Part shown: positions 44,731 through 54,600 of the stretch, one piece after another | How positions within the stretch are numbered: position 1 is the first letter of the stretch | Layout: every line of letters starts with the position of its first letter | DNA from: Aureivirga sp. CE67 | GTDB lineage: Bacteria; Bacteroidota; Bacteroidia; Flavobacteriales; Flavobacteriaceae | DNA: 64,000 nt | Assembly: GCF_015767245.1 (NCBI RefSeq) | Contig: NZ_JADOTV010000001.1 | Coordinates: 804,896-868,895 of the forward strand | Reading direction: 5' to 3' | Translations under genes and position numbers: made by a program | Notes under the pieces: model-generated | Told to the model about the DNA's origin: nothing | Database searches by the model: none | The model's input: only the letters and a program-made list of their open reading frames with translations

Positions 44731-45306
44731 TTATTTTGTTCTAGTAACAATGCTGTCTTCTAATAAATATTCTTGTTCACTTTCAGGACAAACTGCAATA
44801 CCTTCTTCATTAAATTCTAATCGATGTCCATACTCTCCAACCCATCCGATTTGTTTTGATGGATTTCCTACTACCAATGCATAATCTGGAATATCATTAA
44901 TTACAACAGCTCCTGCTCCAATAAAGCAGTATCTTCCTAACGTATTTCCACAAACAATTGTTGCATTAGCACCAATACTTGCTCCTCTTTTCACAAGAGT
45001 TTGCATGTATTCTGATCTTCTGACCACAGCACTTCTTGGGTTAATTACATTTGTAAAAACCATCGAAGGACCAAGGAAAACATCATCATCACATTTTACT
45101 CCGGTATAAATCGAAACATTATTTTGAACTTTTACATTATTTCCCAAAATCACATCTGGAGAAACAACAACGTTTTGACCAATATTACACTTTTTTCCAA
45201 TAGTGCAATTAGGCATAATATGACTGAAATGCCAAATTTTAGTATCCTCTCCAATTTGGCATCCCTCGTCAATTACTGCAGTTTCATGTGCAAAAAATAA
45301 ACTCAT
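44731..45306 (-). CDS. Hexapeptide-repeat N-acetyltransferase, WbpD/WlbB-like
   Basis: The 191-residue protein is a left-handed beta-helix acyltransferase (IGEDTKIWHFSHIMPNCTIG, IGQNVVVSPDVILGNNVKVQ, VFLGPSMVFTNVINPRSAVV, GASIGANATIVCGNTLGRYC). The N-terminal IWHFSHI and the VFTNVINPR stretch match WbpD/WlbB enzymes, which acetylate UDP-2-acetamido-3-amino-2,3-dideoxy-glucuronate for O-antigen or glycan synthesis. Such genes usually sit in sugar-nucleotide clusters with an aminotransferase and a dehydrogenase, but here it is alone, between deoC and remB. The sugar substrate is inferred from family resemblance. Confidence 0.8.
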   Translation of the reverse strand: MSLFFAHETAVIDEGCQIGEDTKIWHFSHIMPNCTIGKKCNIGQNVVVSPDVILGNNVKVQNNVSIYTGVKCDDDVFLGPSMVFTNVINPRSAVVRRSEYMQTLVKRGASIGANATIVCGNTLGRYCFIGAGAVVINDIPDYALVVGNPSKQIGWVGEYGHRLEFNEEGIAVCPESEQEYLLEDSIVTRTK

Positions 45307-45320
45307 ATATTTTCTTTGAA

Positions 45321-46064
45321 TTAATATCCTTCTGAAGCAGTTTTTCCGTCTGCAATTTTCTTAGCAGAAGAAGTTCCTAATCTTGTAACTCCCATTTCCA
45401 ACATTTTCACTGCATCTTCATAAGATCTTACTCCACCAGCTGCTTTTGCTTGTAATGGTTTTGCGTTTTCACAAATTAATTCCATTCCTTCAAAAGTAGC
45501 TCCTACTGGTCCTCCATCTTCTCTTTTATAGAATCCTGTTGAAGATTTTACGAAAACTTCTTTCGCTTGTTCTTCCGTAAAATTTTCTACAACAACATCA
45601 CGAATTAATTGTGTAAGACCTACAATTTCTTCGTTTGTTAATGCAGCAATCTCAATAATCCATTTTACAACTTTTCCATTGTCTAAACCGATTTTTGTTC
45701 CCTTAAAAACCTCTCCTTTTACTAAGTTGATTTGTTCGTTTTTAAAAGCTTCATAGTTTACTACATAATCCAACTCATCTACACCATCCTTGATTGCTTT
45801 TTCAGCCTCTTCTAATTTCTCTACAACTGTAGCAGTCCCTTCATGGAAACCAATTACAGTTCCAACAACTACATCAGCACCAGCATCTGCAATCATTTTT
45901 TTCGCCATAGAAACAAAATTCGGACGAATCATGACAAGTTTAAAGTTATTTTCAATTGCTTCATTGACTAAATCAACTACTATTTGCTCCGTTTCTTTTT
46001 CAGAAATTCCAGCTTGCTCTGGAGTTTTTAAGTAAGTAGAATCTAAATACTGATTAACATTCAT
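45321..46064 (-). CDS. deoC: Deoxyribose-phosphate aldolase
   Basis: The 247-residue class I aldolase splits 2-deoxyribose 5-phosphate to glyceraldehyde 3-phosphate and acetaldehyde in deoxynucleoside breakdown. The Schiff-base lysine lies in EVFVKSSTGFYKREDGGPVG, and the proton relay lysine in KAAGGVRSYEDAVKMLEMG; DELDYVVNYEAFKN is also typical. It is the first gene of a pair with the acetyltransferase 14 bp downstream. Its pathway joins with the NupC transporter elsewhere in the window, which would supply nucleosides. Confidence 0.95.
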   Translation of the reverse strand: MNVNQYLDSTYLKTPEQAGISEKETEQIVVDLVNEAIENNFKLVMIRPNFVSMAKKMIADAGADVVVGTVIGFHEGTATVVEKLEEAEKAIKDGVDELDYVVNYEAFKNEQINLVKGEVFKGTKIGLDNGKVVKWIIEIAALTNEEIVGLTQLIRDVVVENFTEEQAKEVFVKSSTGFYKREDGGPVGATFEGMELICENAKPLQAKAAGGVRSYEDAVKMLEMGVTRLGTSSAKKIADGKTASEGY

Positions 46065-46094
46065 AACTTTATTTGTTTATAAAATTTAGTATTA

Positions 46095-46102
46095 CAAAAA
46101 TA
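46095..46102 (-). promoter_or_regulatory. Candidate -7 element (TATTTTTG) for deoC
   Basis: Perfect TAnnTTTG on the minus strand, 31 bases before the deoC ATG. Confidence 0.5.
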
Positions 46103-46105
46103 AAA

Positions 46106-46136
46106 TAAAAAATCCCGCTAAACACGGGATTTTTAA
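46106..46136. terminator. Intrinsic terminator between tonB-1 and deoC
   Basis: AAAAATCCCG pairs with CGGGATTTTT around a seven-base loop. On the minus strand it ends the tonB transcript about 90 bp after its stop. Confidence 0.85.
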
Positions 46137-46223
46137 TATAATTGATTTAATAAAATGATAAATTTCAATTGATTTTCTAAAATTCAAAAAACTAATGTTA
46201 AATTATTTAGGTTTAAAGTAATC

Positions 46224-46970
46224 TTATTCTACATAAAAACTAATCGGTAAATAATATTTTACATTCACTGGTTGATTTCTCTGTTTTCCTGGAGTCATTG
46301 TAGGTAGTTTATCAATAATTCTCTCCGCTTCTTTTTCTAAAGCTTTATGAGGAGCCATTATTCTTGATATTTTGGCTTCTCCATTTTTATCGATATGAAA
46401 CATTACTTTAATTTTTTTCTTCCCCGAACGAAGCCCTAATTGATTTGCTAAGTCAGAATTAAATTTCATAGAAACGAACTTCATCAATTTTTTCTCAAAA
46501 CATTTTCTTTTTCCTTCATTATCTTTCTTTTTTTCACAACCTGGGAAAACAGGAACTTCTTCTAATGCTCTGAAACTATAAATTGTGTTATCCTCTTCTT
46601 CAATTTCTACACCTTCATCTAAATTTTGAATTTGCTCACTAATATCAATTGGATCTTCATCTGTTTTGATATCAATATCTGGAACATCCATATCATTATC
46701 GACTTTTTTGATCAAATCATTTAAATCTACTTTTGGTTGAATTACTTCTTTTTTGACAATTTTCTTTTTCTTTACAATATTTTCTTTTCGAAATTCATCC
46801 ATACTAAACTCTACTGGTTCATCATTTTCAATAACATGAGTTGCCGCTTTGACTTGTTTTACTTCTGACTCATATTGCAAAATGATATACACAACAAATA
46901 AGGATAATACTAAAGATAAATGCAATATTACTTTAGAATAATTTGACAAATTTTTGTTTTTTGACTTCAT
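46224..46970 (-). CDS. tonB: Energy transducer TonB (copy 1)
   Basis: The 248-residue protein has a cytoplasmic N-terminus and one membrane anchor (VILHLSLVLSLFVVYIILQY), a charged, mostly acidic periplasmic linker, and a TonB C-terminal domain from about residue 140 (EVPVFPGCEKK, then KIKVMFHIDKNGEAKI, LPTMTPGKQR and YYLPISFYVE). The paired cysteines in PGCEKK..KRKCFEKK are typical of this Bacteroidetes group. It would pass proton-motive energy from ExbBD to TonB-dependent receptors. The exbB/exbD genes are not in the window. A close paralogue lies directly upstream, each with its own terminator. Confidence 0.9.
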   Translation of the reverse strand: MKSKNKNLSNYSKVILHLSLVLSLFVVYIILQYESEVKQVKAATHVIENDEPVEFSMDEFRKENIVKKKKIVKKEVIQPKVDLNDLIKKVDNDMDVPDIDIKTDEDPIDISEQIQNLDEGVEIEEEDNTIYSFRALEEVPVFPGCEKKKDNEGKRKCFEKKLMKFVSMKFNSDLANQLGLRSGKKKIKVMFHIDKNGEAKISRIMAPHKALEKEAERIIDKLPTMTPGKQRNQPVNVKYYLPISFYVE

Positions 46971-47021
46971 AATTTATTTTTTTTAAAAGTTAATAAAATC
47001 TTAAAACCAAAATATATGCCA

Positions 47022-47053
47022 AAAAAAAATCTAGCCGCTAAGCTAGATTTTCT
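47022..47053. terminator. Intrinsic terminator after tonB-2
   Basis: AAAATCTAGC pairs with GCTAGATTTT around a six-base loop, with A and T runs on both sides. It starts about 20 bp after the tonB-2 stop. Confidence 0.85.
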
Positions 47054-47074
47054 TAATATTTTAATAACATTGTT

Positions 47075-47803
47075 TTATTCTACATTGAAAGAAATTGGTA
47101 AACCGTATTTTACACCTACAGCTCTACCTCTTTGCTTTCCTGGAGTCATCTTTGGAAGTGATCTAATAACTCTTTCTGCTTCTTGTTGCAGTCTTTTATG
47201 TGGAGCTCTTGAACGAACCTCTGTGATATTACCTTTATTATCAATTTTAAACTGAACGATAATTTTCTTTTTTCCAGGAGGCAATCCTAATTCATTTGCT
47301 AAATCAGCATTAAACTTTTTAGCAACATGCTTTTGGATTTTTGTTTGTAAACATTTCTTAAGCTCTGCTTTATTACCTTTACATCCAGGGAATACAGGAA
47401 CTTCCTCAATAATTGCGAAAGGAACATCTTCAATAACTTCTTCTTCTTCTTCCTCTTCTACAATTTCCTCTACCTCTACAGCTTCATTCTCATCAGCTTC
47501 CGTATCTTCGAATTCTGTTTCTTCGATTTCTTCATCATCTTCAACGATTTCGATTACCTCTGGTGCTGCTGGTGGTGGTGGCGGTGGTGGCGGTGGTTTT
47601 ACTTCGAATTCACGTTCAGTAATTGGGATATCCTCCTCATCTTCTGCTTGTAAAACAGAATCCGCTAATTCAGAATACGTTTTTTCGTATGTCTTATGTT
47701 CTATCGCTAAATAAACAACGACTAACGACAAAACTAACCCTAATTGCATAAACAATTTGGTATAATTCTGTAAATTTGCCTTTGGGTTCTTTTTAACTTC
47801 CAT
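47075..47803 (-). CDS. tonB: Energy transducer TonB (copy 2)
   Basis: The 242-residue paralogue of the neighbouring tonB has the same N-terminal pattern (NYTKLFMQLGLVLSLVVVYL), a linker that starts with a run of nine prolines (PPPPPPPPPAAPEV) and continues as a long acidic Glu/Asp stretch, and the same C-terminal domain (EVPVFPGCKGNKAELKKCLQ, IIVQFKIDNKGNITEV, LPKMTPGKQRGRAVGVKYGL). The role in TonB-dependent uptake is as for copy 1. The linkers differ strongly while the C-terminal domains are alike, which suggests an old tandem duplication with different partners or spans. Confidence 0.92.
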   Translation of the reverse strand: MEVKKNPKANLQNYTKLFMQLGLVLSLVVVYLAIEHKTYEKTYSELADSVLQAEDEEDIPITEREFEVKPPPPPPPPPAAPEVIEIVEDDEEIEETEFEDTEADENEAVEVEEIVEEEEEEEVIEDVPFAIIEEVPVFPGCKGNKAELKKCLQTKIQKHVAKKFNADLANELGLPPGKKKIIVQFKIDNKGNITEVRSRAPHKRLQQEAERVIRSLPKMTPGKQRGRAVGVKYGLPISFNVE

Positions 47804-47848
47804 TTTAAAAATTTTATAGGTCTGCTAATTTAATAATTTATACTTGAC

Positions 47849-48247
47849 TTACAAGTTAAATATTCTAGTTCCGTATTTACGGCGCAATATATTAAAAAAT
47901 ATAAAAGCAATCAAAACTCCACAGGAATTTGCGACTCCATCATACCAATCGAATTGTCTGCTGTCCGTAATTGTCTCTTGTAAAATTTCAATAATTATGC
48001 CAAAGATAGCAATACTTATCAAAAGTAGGATGTTAAAATTTCTTTTTTTAAAAGAAAGGTTAAATGTTAACAACCAATTAAATGTTAAAACAAAATACAT
48101 TAAGAAATGTATTGTTTTATCTTTTCCATAGATAGTAATTTTAATATCTATATTATTTGTTGGCATTATACTCACTACAAGTATTGTTATTGTAGTGAGT
48201 ATAGCCAAATATGGAAGACTAACCTCCAATAATTTCTTTATATGCAT
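47849..48247 (-). CDS. VanZ-like family membrane protein
   Basis: The 132-residue protein has about four membrane helices ([64 protein letters not shown]) and the VanZ-type features [13 protein letters not shown] and the [12 protein letters not shown] stretch. VanZ of enterococci gives low-level teicoplanin resistance; chromosomal VanZ-like proteins in Bacteroidetes have no known role. The gene overlaps the end of gcvH by 29 bp, so it is translated from the gcvH message. A 10-bp inverted repeat lies within codons 17-26. Confidence 0.85.
   Translation of the reverse strand: MHIKKLLEVSLPYLAILTTITILVVSIMPTNNIDIKITIYGKDKTIHFLMYFVLTFNWLLTFNLSFKKRNFNILLLISIAIFGIIIEILQETITDSRQFDWYDGVANSCGVLIAFIFFNILRRKYGTRIFNL
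48171..48199 (-). repeat. 10-bp perfect inverted repeat inside the vanZ-like gene
   Basis: CTCACTACAA and TTGTAGTGAG are separated by nine bases. In the mRNA this hairpin starts about 20 bases after the gcvH stop codon. No T-run follows, so it is not a terminator. Confidence 0.6.
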
Positions 48248-48599
48248 CTACACTTAAAAGACCTTCTAATTCAGACTCATCAGAAATTGTAATTTTAATC
48301 ATCCATCCTTCTCCATAAGGATCTTTGTTTACTAATTCTGGCTCATCTTCTAATGCTTCATTAAACTCTGTAACTTCTCCCGTAAGTGGCATAAATAAAT
48401 CAGAAACTGTTTTTACTGCTTCTACAGAACCAAATGTTTCGTCTTTATCAACTGTTTCATCAATTGTATCAACATCAACATAAACAATATCACCTAACTC
48501 ACCTTGAGCGTGATCTGTAATTCCGATAGTTGCTACATTTCCTTCTACTCTTACCCATTCGTGGTCTTTTGTATACTTTAATTCTGCTGGGATGTTCAT
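48219..48599 (-). CDS. gcvH: Glycine cleavage system H protein
   Basis: The 126-residue lipoyl protein shuttles the aminomethyl group between the P, T and L proteins of glycine cleavage. The motif [11 protein letters not shown] and the lipoyl-lysine stretch [20 protein letters not shown] are clear, with the modified Lys in [11 protein letters not shown] start. The other gcv genes are not here; in the window it lies between sprA and a VanZ-like gene. The linkage of gcvH, sprA and ruvA is, as far as I recall, common in Flavobacteriaceae. Confidence 0.96.
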   Translation of the reverse strand: MNIPAELKYTKDHEWVRVEGNVATIGITDHAQGELGDIVYVDVDTIDETVDKDETFGSVEAVKTVSDLFMPLTGEVTEFNEALEDEPELVNKDPYGEGWMIKITISDESELEGLLSVDAYKEIIGG

Positions 48600-48629
48600 T
48601 TTTTACAAATTTATTATTTAGTTATTAAA

Positions 48630-51600
48630 TTAATTTCCGATTGTATATCTAACACTTAATCCTGCACTGATTGATTTTCGTGGGAAAGTTGTTGAAATAG
48701 CATATTTAGAAATATTTTGATCATAGTAGAAAGATGTAATTAAGTTTTTACTTAAATTATAATCTGCTGAAAATTTAATCGCAATAATCTTTTGTCCTCC
48801 TGTAATCTGATCATTATCTTGTTCGATTTCTCTAATTTGTGTTAGATCATCTCTCAATGAGAATGTCGCTTTAAGATTTAAATCTCCTTTTAGTTTTCTA
48901 GGTTTCCCTGCAAAACGCATTTTCATTTTTAAATCTTTTACAATATAACCAATTCCTATTTCATATTCCGTTCCTCGGATTTGTGTTAGTGTATTATTAT
49001 CAAAGTTCAAAGTTAAGGATCTATCTTTATTTATTCTACCAGAAAATGAAAAAGAATTCTTCATTTTAACATCTACTTTCACAAGTGGAGAATACTCTTC
49101 AATCATACTTACGTTTGTATATAAATATTTCCCATAGAAGTTTCCTGCAATATCCTTTTGATTGTTTATTTCACTATACTGTAAATTATTTGTATAACTT
49201 GAAATTGCAAAGATTGAATTATACCCATGACTTACTGTAAAACTTCTAAAATTCTTTTTAAACCATTTAAAGTTCATTAAACCTCTATAAGTTAACTTCC
49301 ATCCTGGAAAAGGAATATCTTTACTAAATGCATTTAAACTTACCTTGCTAGCATCTTCTCCAGAATAAGCAGCCATAAACGCAGGTAATAATACTTGTTG
49401 ACTAGTTGGTCCATATCCATCTTGATATTGATCTGTGTTTGTTCCAGCCAATCTATTTGAAATCGTCACACGATTTTCTCTAAACTTTCTGAAAGCATCA
49501 TCACCTGAAGCATCAAAAGAAGTTCTAATCATATTATTACTGATACTATATCCTCCTAATTGATATTCTGGAGAATCTAGAATTTCTCTAATTTCAGTTC
49601 CATTTTGGTTATAACGAATTACATCCAATTGTTGTGAAACGTCTTTTGTATAAACTCTTGAACCAAATAATTCAATATCTAATTTATCAACTGGTTTAAT
49701 ATCGAAAGAATAATCTAGTTTCTCATAATGAGTTCTACTATATGTTTTATTATAATAAGGATCATTTAATTCACTATTAATATCATCTCTATCTACAACA
49801 TTACGTGTAACTAACCATCCATTTCTTAATGCTCTTTCTCTAATGTCTGCCTGACTTCCGAAAACAAATCCAAAAGTTGGTGCAAGATTCCCACCATAAT
49901 TATCCCTTCCTAAGAATCCTATTTCAGGAGCGTAACCCGGTAAGAATGTTCCATTATTTTCTAAATAACTAATCTTAGCCTTTTTTACAGAAGTAGCAAC
50001 ATCTACAAATCCTTTGATAATTTTTTGACCAACAGATAATTTACTCTTTTTACCTTTATTATTTGAAGGTTTTAATTGCGTTTTAGCATCTTTACTATTC
50101 AACCCAAGTTTACCTCCTTGACTTCTTGTTTTCTTACCTTTACCTTTCTTTTTATTAAAAAGTTTATTAACTCCTATTTTTCTATAAAGTTTTGTGAAGT
50201 TTAAGTCTCCTGAAATATTATGTGTATTTGAGTTTTGAATCGTGTGACCGATTTGCTCAAAATATTGTGGAGATACAGCTTGCCAATCAAACTCTGCTGT
50301 ATAAGTATAATTAGCTCTTACAAATTCTAAAAATGGTATCTTATCTAAAGGTAACTTATAAGAAGTTTCTAATTTTTGGTGGTAATTATTTGGTCTCCCT
50401 ATATCGAATAAATTATCAAATAATCTATTTTCATCATCAATCTCAAATTGATCATTTACATAATAATTTGAAGCCTTAAATGTAAATTGTAATGATTTTG
50501 ATAAATTATAATTAAATCCATAATCCCAATCAAACATATATCTTCTCTGGATTAACTCTGGTAATTCAGGTAAACCTTCGATTAATGTTCTAGATCGTTG
50601 TGCATTAAAATTTCTATTAATATTTGAGTTAACAGAAATTGAAGTTGGCAATACATTAAAGTTGAAATCTCTTATAAATTTCATATACTTTTTCTTCTTA
50701 GCAAACTTCCAGTTCTTTAATGGCTCAATATATTTTGGTTGAATATTATAATTATATGACCCAGAAAATTTCACATTTTGATCTAAGTACTTCTGTACAT
50801 TATAATCTTTATGATACATCTCATTATACGCACCCGATACCGACAGGTTTTCTACATCATAAGGCATAGGTTTTTTAGTAGAATTTGGATTTCTTTCTTT
50901 ACGAACATTGATTAAACTAATATTCCTACGTTTTGTATAATCTTGAGCTTCTGCACTCAAAGGGTTTACATCTTTCGCATCATCGAATAAAACATCTTGG
51001 AATTGAGGATCAAATTTAGGATCTCTAAATTCTTCTGAAATTCCATAGTTAAATGGTAATTGAATCCCCCAATGATTCGGAAGAAGTTTCCCCATATTTA
51101 CATTTGTAACGATGTCATATTGTTTTACATCTTCTTGATTTCTTTCGTTTAATCTTTGCTCAATTCCACCGAAACCAATAGTCTCAATACGCCCTGTTGC
51201 AGAGATATCAGCAAAGTCAGCAATGTTAGCATCTGTACTTACAACTGTTGCCCAACCTCCTTCATTCTCAAAACCTGCTGCTCTGAACTCATCATACCAA
51301 ATTTCAAAACTTTGATGATTGTTTGAATCATTTTTAATTCCTAACATCATTGTTTTTACATTTCCAATATTTGGATTACCCTTCACACGGATTACATAAT
51401 CTAAACCTAAATCTTCAAATGGATTTGGTTGTCCATAATTTGGGTATAATTGATTTACTGGTGGATTTGTTTCATCACCAAATCTTAATAATTTTAGCTT
51501 ACCAAATAAATCTAAAGCAACCTCTAAATTATTCGCTAAAGGCCAAATTTCTTCTGGAGTAACAGCTGAATACGGTGTTACTTCTAAAGGCATCTCAATC

Positions 51601-54600
51601 TGATAGAAGTTCTCATTTAAATCACTACCAAGACGAATCACAGCTGTCATTTCTCCTGTTTCTACCTGAGGTTCTGTTTGAATTCCTTCAAGGTGCATAA
51701 ACATTTTCAGTTTTTTATACATCCTTAAATCCAAACTCGTATTCTTATAAATACCTCTCGCATGATTTGGTGGAAGTTCTTTTATTTTTACAGAAACCGA
51801 TTGCTCATTTTGTTGTTGAACAGTAGTATTTCCTTGTAATTCTTCACGAACAATACCTGGAGGTAAAACATAAGGAATTGGAACTCTTGAAGCATTCTCT
51901 TCAATATTAACAACTCCAACTTCGAATTTATTTAATTCTGGTGTTGGAAGTGGATTGAATGGTGGCGCTACTAATTCATTTTTATATCTTCTCCAATCTC
52001 CACGAACTAATTTTAAGTCTGCAAGTCTTAATACAACTGGCATTCTAAATTTCGTTAGGAACATTCTCATAAAACGAATGGATTGGAAATCTGAAATTCC
52101 TCCAATTGCTTCCCCTGATTGGTTGATTGGAATACGGAATTGTAACCATCTATAGTTTCTAGGCGCACTTCCATCTTCTGGATTTACAGTAACTACTTTT
52201 TCATCCACAATATGATTTTGCCCAACAATTAAATCTGATTTCGCCATCGAAACTCTAAACTGCCAATAGCTTTCTACCGTATTCATAGTTTGATCCTTAT
52301 TCACATCCTCTACATCTGGATAAGAAGTTGCAGAAGTAGGATAAGATTCAGGTGAATTATCGATTGTTGGTGAGTTTCCTTGTGTTCTATTATATCTTTG
52401 ATATCTTCTTAAAACCGATGCATTCTCTGCATCCCAAATACTACTTCTATAAAAACGGTAGTTATCTGAAGATGGATCCTCAAAGTTTGCAAATGCTGGA
52501 TTTGCGTTTTGAGCAAAATACTCTTTTTCCCTAGCATCATCTAAACCATCAAAACCTATATCTTGATTTGGTCTTGCAGCATCATTCTCATCAAAAGCAT
52601 ATAATAAAGATTGATTTTTTGGAATATATCCGAAATTATTTGCAGACTCTAATACGTTATCTCCTACAATCTGGTTTCCATCTGCAGGATATCCATTTTC
52701 GTATACTTTTCTATTATCTTTTAATACATCTTCCGAAATATTTCCTAAGTTGAAATATAAATCTCCCACTTGGTTTGCAGGATTATTTGGATCAACTCCT
52801 GGAGGTAAACCTTCTGCTTCTGTTATCGAATAGTAATCATATGGATCTTGAATCCAGAATTGGATATATTCAATATTTGCTTGATCAAAGTTTGTTGTAT
52901 TCAGTGGACGCATGATTCCTCCCCATCTTGACTCAGGATCTGTTAAATATCCATCCTCTCCAGCATCTGGCTCATCATAGTTAAAAGATCCACGTGTATA
53001 AGGATAATATGCTAAATCTAAAGTTCTAACAATAGAAGTTTGCGTAATATCTAACTCTTGTTCTGGGAAAATCTCTTCATATCTAATTCTACGAACTTCC
53101 GCTCTAGAAAGTTCTACTTCATCAATATTATCTGGCTGAAGAGATCCTCCATAAAATAATTGATCAATAGTATACCAAGCTAAATTTGCTCTTTTTGCTC
53201 CATATTCTAAATCATTTGCATCTCCTCCTAAATCTAAAGTAGTCTGATGTTGTGGTGTAGAAGCTAAAACCCATTGTAATGGTGAAGAAATATCTAAAGG
53301 AATTTGAGATCCTTCAAAATCATCAATATATGCATTTGCTTCATTTCCATCTTTAATAGCTTTTGGTTCTCCTGGTTTTAAGTAAGCAAAATCTCCACGT
53401 ACAGAAATATTCGAAGGAACATCTGTGTCAATATTCGGAAGTTTATTCGCTAGTTTAGTTAAAAAAGGAACCTCTGTACTATAAGAAGCATTTAAACCAA
53501 AAATAGAATTATTAATTGGTTCTGAAGCTAAGTTTACTTTTTGTGTTAATGGTCTTTCATTTAAGTTTAAGAAAGAAGCTCCAACTTGAAATTTATCAGA
53601 AAATTTATGTTGTACATCTAAACCAATAAACGATTTGTCTTGTGCAGCGAAAGTAGAATTATTTTCTACAGAAACTTCAATTGGTGCATTAGAAGCTTCT
53701 AAAGATGGGTTAATAATTTGTACACGACCAATTTGGTAATCTACTACATAATCCACTCCTTCAACAAGCTCTCTACCTCCCGTTGTAACACGTACAGATC
53801 CTGGAGTAACGTTGAATGCTCCAAGAGGAATTCCTCCTCCTCCACTATCTGATTTATAATATCCTTTTAAGAAATACTTATCTCTTTGTTGGAAATTATT
53901 TTTAGCAAAAGCTTTTGTTTGTCTATATAATTCTCTGAATAAATATTGATCATCATCTGGATTTGTCAGCTCGCTAGCCATCCAGTCTCCAAAAGGTTCT
54001 ACTTCTGGGAAAATAATGTATCCTTTTTCTGAGTTTACAGTAATTCCTTCTATATAATCAAAATATCCATTTCCTTTATTTCCTGCAATCGGATTTCCAT
54101 ACTGATCTAATCTATCCAAACGAACAAGATTCATAATCGTTCTTTGGTTCGCAGCATTTTCAGTTCCTTCTCCAGTTTTTGCATTTTGAAGTGTATTAAT
54201 TGCAACTCCAGTAGCATCATCTCTATATAATAACTCGAAACGGAAACCTTCTTCTTGTAATTGGTAAGCTCCTAATGAATAAATATTTTTCATCATCAGA
54301 TCCCACATAGGAACATCCGTTGTGATAATTTCACTACGTAAAAGCTTCACTGCAATTGCAGCAGGAGCAATGATACCATCCGAAGATAATTCCCCTACTT
54401 TAAATACTTCATCACTTCCGTTGATAGTATATTCATAGGCTACAGCTAAAATGTCACTTTCTCCTAATTTTCTGTTTAAAGAAATATATCCTAATTGTGG
54501 ATTTAATTGGTATTCTGATGGATTTAACAAACGTGCATTTTCTAGAAGTGAAAAATCTCTTCCTTGTTGCATTCCATAACTTCCTTGTAAAGCTCCTGAA

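Noticed and set aside
47578-47604. GGTGGTGGCGGTGGTGGCGGTGG tract as a simple-sequence phase-variation repeat
   Set aside because: On the coding strand it encodes the proline run of TonB copy 2. The codons are mixed CCA/CCG/CCT-type and unit changes would stay in frame, so switching is unlikely.
48606-48613. TAAATTTG on the minus strand as a gcvH -7 element
   Set aside because: It lies only seven bases before the ATG and would give a leaderless message; too weak to claim.
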